From: JBFHER01 sp041584055
Lineage (GTDB): Bacteria; Bacteroidota; Bacteroidia; Bacteroidales; UBA5342
Direction: 5' to 3'
Assembly: GCA_041584055.1 (NCBI GenBank)
Contig: JBFHER010000124.1
Location: 1-10,845, forward strand
DNA: 10,845 nucleotides
Shown here in pieces: positions 1-6,553 of the stretch. The notes under the pieces were generated by a model, which saw only the letters and a list, made by a program, of their open reading frames with translations, was not told the DNA's origin and ran no database searches. A program made the position numbers and the translations under genes. Within the stretch, counting starts at the first letter, position 1. The number at the start of each line of letters is the position of its first letter.

Positions 1-1082
1 GTTTCATCAATTAATGAATCCACGATAATGTCTTTGGTGAGGAAGAACAGCACACTGTCGTTGCGATAAATTGTTTTCATTCCCCCGCCCACAGCAGATG
101 GATGTGCAACGCCGCTTGAATCTCCCACGAGAAATTTACCTAAGCCCAGACTCATGTTTTCAGGATCCACTGAAATATCACCAGGACTTGTCCATTCCAG
201 GATGCCTGCGTTGTATGACAAAATACGGCCATCTGCAGCATTGTCTGATTTTAGCTGCTCATACCCGATTCCCCTTGGGGCCACTTTTATATTCACGATG
301 CCCCCTGAACTTGGAGAATCGTATGTGATGGTAGTGCTATCCACAGCAACAGCCATGGAGTCAGTCCAAAATTCAAGACCCGCACCGGCAATGTCGTCGT
401 GCAATTTATTTCGTGTGACACTTCCGTCCAAAATTTTTGTTTCAGTCACGGCTCCATCCTGAATCGCTGAATCAGCCACAGCATCCTTTGCAATTAAAGT
501 ATCAACAACGCTGGCCCGTTCAACGTTTGAAAGATCTTTCAATGCAAAATCACCACCATTGGCACCGCCCAGATTCACCCAGTTTGTTCCGGGTAAAGAT
601 TGACCTGTGTATGCATTGGCAGAAACAAATGGATTAGAACAAACATAAAGGTTGTTCTCGTGCATTACAAGATTACCTGTTTCGTAAGGTACAACTGCCT
701 GATAGGTAGCTATCACTGTCACCTCCTGCCATCTGTCATCAGCAACTGTTGCAGAACTTCCTGCATACAGAAGGATATATGACTTCTTCTCTGCTATAGA
801 GAATACCATCATCCCCACTTCTCGTTTTGAAGGGTGCAATCCATCCATATCATTCACATCATCCCTCTGTGCCAGGCTGGCCACAACGTGATATCCACCC
901 TTGATATGATCCTGCTGCGCAATCGGAAACGACGGTTGTGACGGTTTAAACCCCGAAGGCATAACGATCTGCGCAGTCATGGTCATCACTCCTGCCAACA
1001 TCCAGGCAGCAGCAAATACCAATAACTTTTTGTACCGGGCTGAAGTTTTCATATCTTTTGTATTTATTCTTTTCATCTTCAT
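1..1082 (-). CDS. Secreted phage-tail-fibre-like protein, 3' end outside the window
   Basis: The reading frame is open from ATG at 1082 to the window edge: 360 complete codons, no stop, so the C-terminus is missing. In-frame ATGs at 1076 and 1052 are possible alternative starts. The first starts 7 nt after the preceding stop. Residues 11-37 look like a Sec signal peptide (basic, then LLVFAAAWMLAGVM, cleavage near MTA|Q). Residues 38-122 match the N-terminal domain of the three upstream paralogues (GM at 90-91, WQEV at 118-121). Residues 124-173 resemble a CBM5/12-like module (Y133, G136, Y146, W168). Residues 177-186 (GDFALKDLSN) nearly repeat a segment of the 684-residue protein. Residues 192-231 are pentads including AIQDGAVTETKILDGSVT, a pattern typical of tail fibres. 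Residues 311-325 resemble the fibre motif 'L..G...VG...GVA'. A fibre-like surface protein is well supported; its ligand is unknown. Confidence 0.85.
   Translation of the reverse strand, partial: MKMKRINTKDMKTSARYKKLLVFAAAWMLAGVMTMTAQIVMPSGFKPSQPSFPIAQQDHIKGGYHVVASLAQRDDVNDMDGLHPSKREVGMMVFSIAEKKSYILLYAGSSATVADDRWQEVTVIATYQAVVPYETGNLVMHENNLYVCSNPFVSANAYTGQSLPGTNWVNLGGANGGDFALKDLSNVERASVVDTLIAKDAVADSAIQDGAVTETKILDGSVTRNKLHDDIAGAGLEFWTDSMAVAVDSTTITYDSPSSGGIVNIKVAPRGIGYEQLKSDNAADGRILSYNAGILEWTSPGDISVDPENMSLGLGKFLVGDSSGVAHPSAVGGGMKTIYRNDSVLFFLTKDIIVDSLIDE
390..509 (-). repeat. Pentad repeat block in the partial fibre gene (8 units)
   Basis: Residues 192-231 divide into eight 5-residue units: VVDTL IAKDA VADSA IQDGA, then VTETK ILDGS VTRNK LHDDI. 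The third position is D in five of the eight and E, K or R in the others; the first position is always V, I or L. This is the 'DGAVT..KI.DGSVT..KL' pattern seen in many phage tail fibres, where it probably forms an elongated beta-structured shaft. The shaft role is inference from those families. Confidence 0.6.
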
Positions 1083-1089
1083 CACTCAA

Positions 1090-3849
1090 CTATGGTTGTC
1101 TTAATCGTGCATCTACAGTTCCTACTCCACCATAAGCAGTTGTAGAATACACAACATAATAAGGTATTGATTTGGTTCCAAATGTGTGCATTATCTCTTT
1201 CACCACTATTCCGGATTCATCCTGTGCTCCGAGTGGAGTATCAAGAACAATGACTGGTGGGCCTGAAAATTTGCTTTTTGGTACTGCAAAACAAATAAAT
1301 CTATCCCCTCCACCAGGTGTGTTAAACGTAAAGTATCCTGAAGTAGACTCCCATGTTTCACACAATTTATTTTCCTGCGTCAGGTTTGCAGCATTGATGA
1401 CAAAAGAGCCTGCATCCACTGTTGCAGTTTGAGCTGCCGTTAACACACCTCGATAAGATCTGTCACAAACAGCGACTGTTGCTGTTCTTGTTCTGTCAGT
1501 ATAAAGGTCACCATCCACAACCAATGTATACGTTCTTCCGCCAGGATCGGTACCTGTATTCATTTGTAAGACACTTAATGCGCCTGCATTGGAAGCGATA
1601 CTGCCCGATGCAGTTGCGCCTGTGGATGTACCATCAATTGTCACATCAGAAATCACCTCATCCTGAGAATTGAATGCCCAGGTGAAGGTAATATTGTAAG
1701 GTGATGCACCCCCATTGTCTTCCACAGTAGTTGGATTCACTGAAAAACTGGGATTTGTTGTTCTCAGAGCTGCGCTCAAACGAACTAGCCAGTTCAATGT
1801 ATTTACGTTCGGATACGCATCCGTCACTGCAGTGGTAAATGTGTAATCTCTTGTCGTTGTTGCAACAGGAGCAGGATTCAAATCTGTTAAATTTACAGTT
1901 GGGAATGTACCTGTCACGGGCGTTGTTCCATTACCTATCACAACCGGAGCCGGCGTATATGTTCCCTGCTCAATCGCAATAGTTTCGATATTGGTTGTTG
2001 TAATTTGTGCATCTTCAGCACTTCTGTTTCTTACATCGTAATCGATGTTAAGCGTCAGGCCTCCTTTCCATGTTGCGTAAGGAACTGTGTAAGTCGCAAC
2101 TGACTCTGTCAGATTGCCATTAGGCTCTGAAGCAACGGTTAATGTCTCTGTTGATTTTGATCCACCGATCCCCACACTTGCAATTCTTGGCTCAGGCACA
2201 GGGAAGAAAACTTTCTTAAGGAAATCAACCACATTGTCTGCATCCAGATCCTGACCTGACACACCAGTCCAACCTGTACGTGTAATTGGATTCATCCCTT
2301 CATCAAAGGCGGAAGCATTATTTTTGACATATCCAACGGTCACCAATGTATTCTCCTCATTTTCAACGGCAATTACATCACCCGTTTGCGCCACATCGAT
2401 AATGGTATCGCCGGGCATAATAAGTGTATCTGTTTTTATTTGTGTGGCCACAAGAGAATCCACAAGCAAGCGGGAAACATAGGCTGTATCCGTCACCAGG
2501 GTATCAATATTGCCCTGTTCAATGTAAGCGACCTTTGCCCGCAGTGTATCCGTATTTGTACTTCCTGCCAATTTCGCCACTTCTGCATCCACGTAGGTTT
2601 TCACCGCAAGTTGTGTTGCAATGCTGTCATGGCTGGACGTTAAGCCGCCAAGGGCCACGTCTTTTGAAATGCCAAGAATGGTATCTCCGCTTAAAACCAA
2701 CATGTTTGAAATCAGCGTATCAATTTCTACCGAACCATCAGGATTCACGACAAGTGCAGTGTCTCCATTGACAGTGAAAACAAGCGAGTCGCTTTCGTTT
2801 ACAATAATTTTGGTTGTTGCATTGATGGGGTTCTGAATGGAATTCTGACTCAGGTTACTAAATTGATCATTCACATAAACCATCACTGAATCGATGCGTT
2901 TTTGAACACCGAATTCAGTAATCAGTGCCAATGAATCAGCCGAGGTAAAAACAGTATCATTTGAAATAGCACCCACCCAATAACCGTTTAGAGTAAAGTA
3001 GTTTACACTTACCTTATTGATGGATGCTGTATCAATTGTAGAATAGAGCGCTATGAGCGTATCCACATTGATGGAATCGCTCACAATTACGTTGTTTAAT
3101 AATTTTGAGATAAATGCTGTGTCAACCGTCAATGTGTCCACGGTTAAATTACTAATATGTGCGGTTGACCCAAAATCGTTGAATTTAGCATCCACATAAG
3201 ATTTTACTGCCAATTGCGTCGGAATGCTATCATTTGAAGCACTGGCAAAGGTCTCGTCAGTTGATATTCCAAGAATCTGAACACCGGATAAGCTCAGAGA
3301 GTTGGTATAAAATGAGTCTGCTTTTGCTTTATCAACAAGGTAGATTGTATCCCCTGAATTTGCAAAGATGGTATCCATAAATGCGGAAGACACATAAAGC
3401 GAATCAATACCTGGGCCAGAAGGATCTTTAATCCCGAGGGACACTTCTTTCCACGGATTGAGTCCATACTTTGTCACAAATTCGGCAACGGTATGCACCT
3501 GATATTCGTCGTATGTGTTCCAAATTTTTCCTCCATCGGCATAATCTGCAGGATTTTCAGATGGCAGAAACATATAAGTTTTGGTTTGATAGCCAGACGT
3601 ACTTTCGGCATCGGCTACAACAACCATCATTCCTTTTTTGGCGCGATACATATAGATAGAATCGCGCAGCTCAAGGCTGTCAACCATCATTAATCCCCCT
3701 TTCAGCTCATTGGCGTCAATCAATCCAAACGTACCTCCCGGTGACATGGGCTGAGAGAGTTTGATCTGGCCAAACGAAAGGGTTGAAAGTGCCGCAAATC
3801 CCATAAGGAAGAGGCATTTTTTAAGAAACCCGGTAGTTAAAGTCTTCAT
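1090..3849 (-). CDS. Secreted phage-tail-fibre-like protein with pentad shaft, 919 aa
   Basis: Complete gene, ATG 3849 to TAG, 20 nt after the previous stop. Residues 1-27 are a Sec signal peptide (KK, then CLFLMGFAALSTL, cleavage near SFG|Q); C12 is not in a lipobox. Residues 28-140 are the family N-terminal domain (GLIDANEL at 42-49, KKGM at 71-74, WKEV at 133-136). The shaft (about 141-510) holds four pentad blocks and two TQLAVK.YVDA motifs at 211-221 and 412-422, the 'AVK.YVD' signature of tail fibres. Residues 350-377 resemble the 'DSL.F...G...V...G' fibre module. Residues 521-558 hold the shared ITR..FFP module, 585-609 a beta segment with YATWKGG, and 677-695 DAYPNVNTLNWLVRLSAAL. The end starts at DRSYRGVL (796-803). 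No catalytic motif was seen. About a third of it aligns closely with the 889-residue neighbour. Likely a surface adhesin or fibre; its ligand is unknown. Confidence 0.88.
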   Translation of the reverse strand: MKTLTTGFLKKCLFLMGFAALSTLSFGQIKLSQPMSPGGTFGLIDANELKGGLMMVDSLELRDSIYMYRAKKGMMVVVADAESTSGYQTKTYMFLPSENPADYADGGKIWNTYDEYQVHTVAEFVTKYGLNPWKEVSLGIKDPSGPGIDSLYVSSAFMDTIFANSGDTIYLVDKAKADSFYTNSLSLSGVQILGISTDETFASASNDSIPTQLAVKSYVDAKFNDFGSTAHISNLTVDTLTVDTAFISKLLNNVIVSDSINVDTLIALYSTIDTASINKVSVNYFTLNGYWVGAISNDTVFTSADSLALITEFGVQKRIDSVMVYVNDQFSNLSQNSIQNPINATTKIIVNESDSLVFTVNGDTALVVNPDGSVEIDTLISNMLVLSGDTILGISKDVALGGLTSSHDSIATQLAVKTYVDAEVAKLAGSTNTDTLRAKVAYIEQGNIDTLVTDTAYVSRLLVDSLVATQIKTDTLIMPGDTIIDVAQTGDVIAVENEENTLVTVGYVKNNASAFDEGMNPITRTGWTGVSGQDLDADNVVDFLKKVFFPVPEPRIASVGIGGSKSTETLTVASEPNGNLTESVATYTVPYATWKGGLTLNIDYDVRNRSAEDAQITTTNIETIAIEQGTYTPAPVVIGNGTTPVTGTFPTVNLTDLNPAPVATTTRDYTFTTAVTDAYPNVNTLNWLVRLSAALRTTNPSFSVNPTTVEDNGGASPYNITFTWAFNSQDEVISDVTIDGTSTGATASGSIASNAGALSVLQMNTGTDPGGRTYTLVVDGDLYTDRTRTATVAVCDRSYRGVLTAAQTATVDAGSFVINAANLTQENKLCETWESTSGYFTFNTPGGGDRFICFAVPKSKFSGPPVIVLDTPLGAQDESGIVVKEIMHTFGTKSIPYYVVYSTTAYGGVGTVDARLRQP
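2422..2556 (-). repeat. Pentad repeat block, second shaft copy of the 919-aa protein (9 units)
   Basis: Residues 432-476 read as NTDTL RAKVA YIEQG NIDTL, then VTDTA YVSRL LVDSL VATQI KTDTL, without a break. Position 3 is D in five of nine units; position 5 is L, A or I in eight of nine. The block directly follows the second TQLAVKTYVDA motif, mirroring the arrangement around residues 211-290. Confidence 0.65.
2581..2691 (-). repeat. Second copy of the GIS-D...TQLAVK.YVDA segment in the 919-aa gene
   Basis: Residues 387-423 (SGDTILGISKD, then DSIATQLAVKTYVDAEV) repeat residues 188-222 (SGVQILGISTDE, then DSIPTQLAVKSYVDAKF) at a distance of about 200 residues. The two copies differ mainly in the spacer between the GIS-D and DSI parts. 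This is seen directly; the cause is probably an internal duplication that lengthened the shaft. Confidence 0.7.
2980..3159 (-). repeat. Pentad repeat block, first long shaft array of the 919-aa protein (12 units)
   Basis: Residues 231-290 read as HISNL TVDTL TVDTA FISKL, LNNVI VSDSI NVDTL IALYS, TIDTA SINKV SVNYF TLNGY. Position 2 is mostly V or I and position 3 mostly D or N. The period is exactly five with no insertion. The last units (SVNYF TLNGY) align with GVNYL TLGDR at the end of the array in the 889-residue protein. Confidence 0.7.
3184..3288 (-). repeat. First copy of the GIS-D...TQLAVK.YVDA segment in the 919-aa gene
   Basis: Residues 188-222 contain SGVQILGISTDE followed by DSIPTQLAVKSYVDAKF. 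The form 'STD....ASD...P.QKAVK.YVD' is frequent in phage tail fibres. The 889-residue protein has one equivalent, GFSTDPNFTAASD and FPSQKAVQLFVD at residues 159-184. Confidence 0.7.
3280..3411 (-). repeat. Short pentad blocks at the base of the 919-aa shaft (4 + 4 units)
   Basis: Residues 147-166 read GIDSL YVSSA FMDTI FANSG. After a four-residue break (DTIY) the register resumes at 171-190 with LVDKA KADSF YTNSL SLSGV. The period is clear but the units are less regular than in the longer arrays. Confidence 0.5.
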
Positions 3850-3856
3850 CTCCTTT
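3850..3856 (-). promoter_or_regulatory. Shine-Dalgarno-like AAAGGAG touching the start of the 919-aa gene
   Basis: On the minus strand the sequence reads AAAGGAG directly followed by ATG. This is the only strong Shine-Dalgarno-like match next to a start in this window. It has no spacer to the ATG, and no ATG, GTG or TTG lies 5-9 nt downstream in frame. The start at 3849 still stands because the signal peptide begins there. The match may be chance in an A/G-rich leader. Confidence 0.3.
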
Positions 3857-3869
3857 ATCTTTTTCTTAA

Positions 3870-6539
3870 TTAATTTTCTATAATTCTAGCTTTCACAGTT
3901 CCTCCGTTGCTGGTATTTGCAGCTGTAACATAGATTACATAATAATCCACTGTGAATCCTCCTCCAATATCGAAGGAAATAATATCTGTTTGTGAAACTG
4001 CGGTACTCCACGTACCAAGGTCATATGTTTCTATGCTGAACGATTTGCCGGCACCTTCCTCAGAATAAGGGATTGCAAAACAGAGGAAACCAGTTTGACC
4101 GATTCCATTTGTTATACTCAAGCCATCTGAAGCGGTTGACTTATCAGCAGGAAGTGTTGCATGATAACCATAGTTTAGCAGGCACAAACCGTTTTGACTT
4201 GTAAATGCGGTCACATTTGCGGCAGTTGGCGCCAGCCTTTGCGCATTGGTCAGATAACCAACATAGCCTCTGTCCTTCAACTTCACATAAGGTGTATAAG
4301 CTGCAGCAAAATGGCCTGGATATTCATTTCCATCCACCTGGATGCCCACCCTCTGATTTGTTAAAACAATATTTTCTATTGTAAATGACTCTGTTGTTCT
4401 TGTGATGTTGGCCGTTTCTGTTAATCCAGTTATGTCAGTCATTGCATTCACACCAGTGGATTCTGTAAAAATAACACTGCTAACCGTTTCATCATTTGGT
4501 ACAATTTGGTACGACAAGCCAAAGTTCACGGGACTACCGTCTCTTTCCACCAAGTAAGGATTTGCATTTGTTCCGGCCCCTTCAACAAAAGCAGGAGAAG
4601 TAATGCTTACATTGTTCACCCTTGCCTGGATGGCCTGGGTCATGTTTACGGTTACATTCAATGTGTTTGTATTTGGATAATCATCCGTTACCACCAGCGT
4701 AAATGTATTGGCAGAAGTAGAAACAGGGTTAATTGTAACATTGGCTGCATCGATTGTAATACTTCCTGCCTGATCTGTTGTTCCATCACCGATTGCGTAG
4801 GTTCCGACATCGGTGGCGCCTTTTACAACTTTGATTGTATTGATTGCCTGTGCAGGCAATTCATCGGAAGGATCACTGGCAGCATCCGTTCTGTTATCAA
4901 CAGAAAAGTCCAATGTAAATCCGGCTCCTGAACGCCAGGTAGAAAAAGGGATTGATATTGATCCTACTGAAGACACTATGTTTCCATTGCCATCCACAGT
5001 TTGTGTTGATTGAGCCGGTCTTCCAAAGGTATTGATTATTGGAACAGGCATAGGAAAAAACAGTTTTTGTAGGAATTCTTCCAGATTATCAGCGTTGACA
5101 GAACTTCCTGTTACCCCGGGCCAACCTGGTCGGGTTATTTTGTTTGTTCCCATTGCAAAGTTGATGTTGTTACCACTTTCGGTAATCATACTGTCTACAG
5201 CTAATAGAGAAGTCACTGCTTTTGCTGAATCTTGTTTTGTCGCAAAAGTATCACCGGCATTTGCAACCGATTCAATTGAATCGCCACCAATGATTAAGGT
5301 CGTATCCATTGTTATGAGGCCTTCCTCATTAATAACCATTGAGGTAGATCCGTCATTCACAAAAATCAATGAATCTCCTTCTGTGGCAATGATGTATGTG
5401 TTCCCATCGTCTGTATCTTCTATTACATTCTGACTTAGTTTTGCAAATCTATTTGAAACAAAGCTGTACAATGAGTCTGCTATATTTTTCACCACAAATT
5501 CGGTCACAAGTGCTGTTGAATCATTTCCGGCCATCAATGTATCGTTCGAAATTGATAATACACGGCGATCTCCCAGGGTAAGGTAGTTTACGCCAAGACG
5601 ATTGATCATTGCAGTGTCGATGTTGACATAGGTGGCAATAAATGTTTGTGTATTGATTGAGTCGGATACCAGGGTATCAATGCGTGAGGTTTGAATATAA
5701 GCCGTATCCACATTTAATTGTGATGCAAAAACATAGTCCCCAACAATGGAATCTGCAAGGAGTTCCTGGATTTCGGCTCTAGTGAGCGAAGCACTTTGTG
5801 CCAGCAAGGAATCAATTTGTGAAAAATTAAAAATTGCCGAATCAGACGCCAAAACCACTGCCATCATATATTGACTTATCAATGAGTCAGAAAGTAAAAA
5901 ATCAAATTTTGCTTTGGTAATATAAGCAGTATCAGCAAAGAGGGTATCAAAATCACCCAGTCCCCGAAGTGCAACCACAATCGAATCTACAAAGAGTTGA
6001 ACTGCTTTTTGTGACGGGAATAAAGAGTCGGATGCAGCCGTGAAGTTTGGATCTGTTGAAAATCCCTTGATTGTATCTCCATCAAATATAAGTGCTTTTA
6101 CAGCCATTGTATCTGTTCTGCTTACACCGGCCACAGGGCGAATACTTACCTCCGTCCAACTTTCTCTTGGTACAAAATCGGCCTGATTTATAGCAGGAAT
6201 ATCAAATGGACTTGTGTAGTTCCAGGTGCCTGCGGGGGGGACAAACATAAATGACTTTGTATCAATGCCATTCAGCTCATTGCCATCGGTATCGTAAACG
6301 ATCACCACCATCCCTTTCTTAACAAACTGTACATCGATAGCGTAGAGTGCAGCGGTATCATCCACCTGCATAAATCCACCGTAGAGTTCATTCACATCAA
6401 TCAATCCCCAGGTATCTCCAGGCTTCATTTGATCTGGCATTACAACCTGGGCAGTTCCACGAAAAGCGAGAAACACCACCGCCAGTGAAATGATTAACCG
6501 TAGCTTATTTTTTACATTCAATTGTCTCATGATCGTCAT
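3870..6539 (-). CDS. Secreted phage-tail-fibre-like protein with long pentad shaft, 889 aa
   Basis: Complete gene, ATG 6539 to TAA, 14 nt after the previous stop; a second in-frame ATG at 6530 is also plausible. Signal peptide about 1-30 (basic RQLNVKNKLR, then LIISLAVVFLAF, cleavage near GTA|Q). Residues 31-138 are the family N-terminal domain (GLIDVNEL at 45-52, KKGM at 74-77, WTEV at 128-131). Residues 159-184 resemble the tail-fibre 'STD...AVK.YVD' motif. Residues 196-320 are 25 unbroken pentads. Residues 321-411 align with the 919-residue protein and include a 'DSLIF...V...G' fibre module. Residues 468-504 hold the ITR..FFP module and 530-550 IPFSTWRSG and VDNR. A PYLVERDG segment sits at 661-668, and the closing domain runs from DRGYVGYL (756-763) to TSNGGTVKARI. 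No enzyme motif was seen. A surface fibre or adhesin is the best call; its ligand is unknown. Confidence 0.9.
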   Translation of the reverse strand: MTIMRQLNVKNKLRLIISLAVVFLAFRGTAQVVMPDQMKPGDTWGLIDVNELYGGFMQVDDTAALYAIDVQFVKKGMVVIVYDTDGNELNGIDTKSFMFVPPAGTWNYTSPFDIPAINQADFVPRESWTEVSIRPVAGVSRTDTMAVKALIFDGDTIKGFSTDPNFTAASDSLFPSQKAVQLFVDSIVVALRGLGDFDTLFADTAYITKAKFDFLLSDSLISQYMMAVVLASDSAIFNFSQIDSLLAQSASLTRAEIQELLADSIVGDYVFASQLNVDTAYIQTSRIDTLVSDSINTQTFIATYVNIDTAMINRLGVNYLTLGDRRVLSISNDTLMAGNDSTALVTEFVVKNIADSLYSFVSNRFAKLSQNVIEDTDDGNTYIIATEGDSLIFVNDGSTSMVINEEGLITMDTTLIIGGDSIESVANAGDTFATKQDSAKAVTSLLAVDSMITESGNNINFAMGTNKITRPGWPGVTGSSVNADNLEEFLQKLFFPMPVPIINTFGRPAQSTQTVDGNGNIVSSVGSISIPFSTWRSGAGFTLDFSVDNRTDAASDPSDELPAQAINTIKVVKGATDVGTYAIGDGTTDQAGSITIDAANVTINPVSTSANTFTLVVTDDYPNTNTLNVTVNMTQAIQARVNNVSITSPAFVEGAGTNANPYLVERDGSPVNFGLSYQIVPNDETVSSVIFTESTGVNAMTDITGLTETANITRTTESFTIENIVLTNQRVGIQVDGNEYPGHFAAAYTPYVKLKDRGYVGYLTNAQRLAPTAANVTAFTSQNGLCLLNYGYHATLPADKSTASDGLSITNGIGQTGFLCFAIPYSEEGAGKSFSIETYDLGTWSTAVSQTDIISFDIGGGFTVDYYVIYVTAANTSNGGTVKARIIEN
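5580..5954 (-). repeat. Unbroken array of 25 pentads in the 889-aa protein
   Basis: Residues 196-320 split into 25 consecutive 5-residue units without insertion or deletion, for example DFDTL FADTA YITKA KFDFL, then LSDSL ISQYM MAVVL ASDSA. Position 5 is hydrophobic or small in 24 of 25 units; position 3 is polar, mostly D, Q, N or T, in 24 of 25. Position 2 is mainly hydrophobic or small. The period resembles pentapeptide-repeat beta-helices, but the acidic residue follows the inward-facing position rather than preceding it. A rod-like beta shaft is inference. Confidence 0.75.
6234..6240 (-). other. C7 homopolymer in the N-terminal domain of the 889-aa gene
   Basis: On the coding strand seven consecutive C residues span codons 100-102 (V-P-P), within the conserved N-terminal domain. 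A one-base slip here would frameshift the protein early. Longer poly-C or poly-G tracts are known switches in surface protein genes of other bacteria. Seven bases is short for this, so any role is speculative. Confidence 0.3.
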
Positions 6540-6553
6540 GCGTTTATGATTAT

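Noticed and set aside
71..782. Several plus-strand open frames of 60-102 residues at the left end
   Set aside because: They overlap each other and are antisense to the partial fibre gene, whose minus-strand frame is open for 360 codons with signal peptide and fibre motifs.
1083..1089. Terminator or promoter between the 919-aa gene and the partial gene
   Set aside because: The gap is only 7 nt (TTGAGTG), too short for either; the other gaps of up to 29 nt show no hairpin followed by a T run.
4506..4931. Plus-strand open frame of 141 residues, Cys-rich
   Set aside because: It lies wholly antisense to the well-supported 889-aa gene. The many Cys and Ile codons are the complement of Thr, Ala and Asn codons in the real frame; it has no signal, domain or start context.
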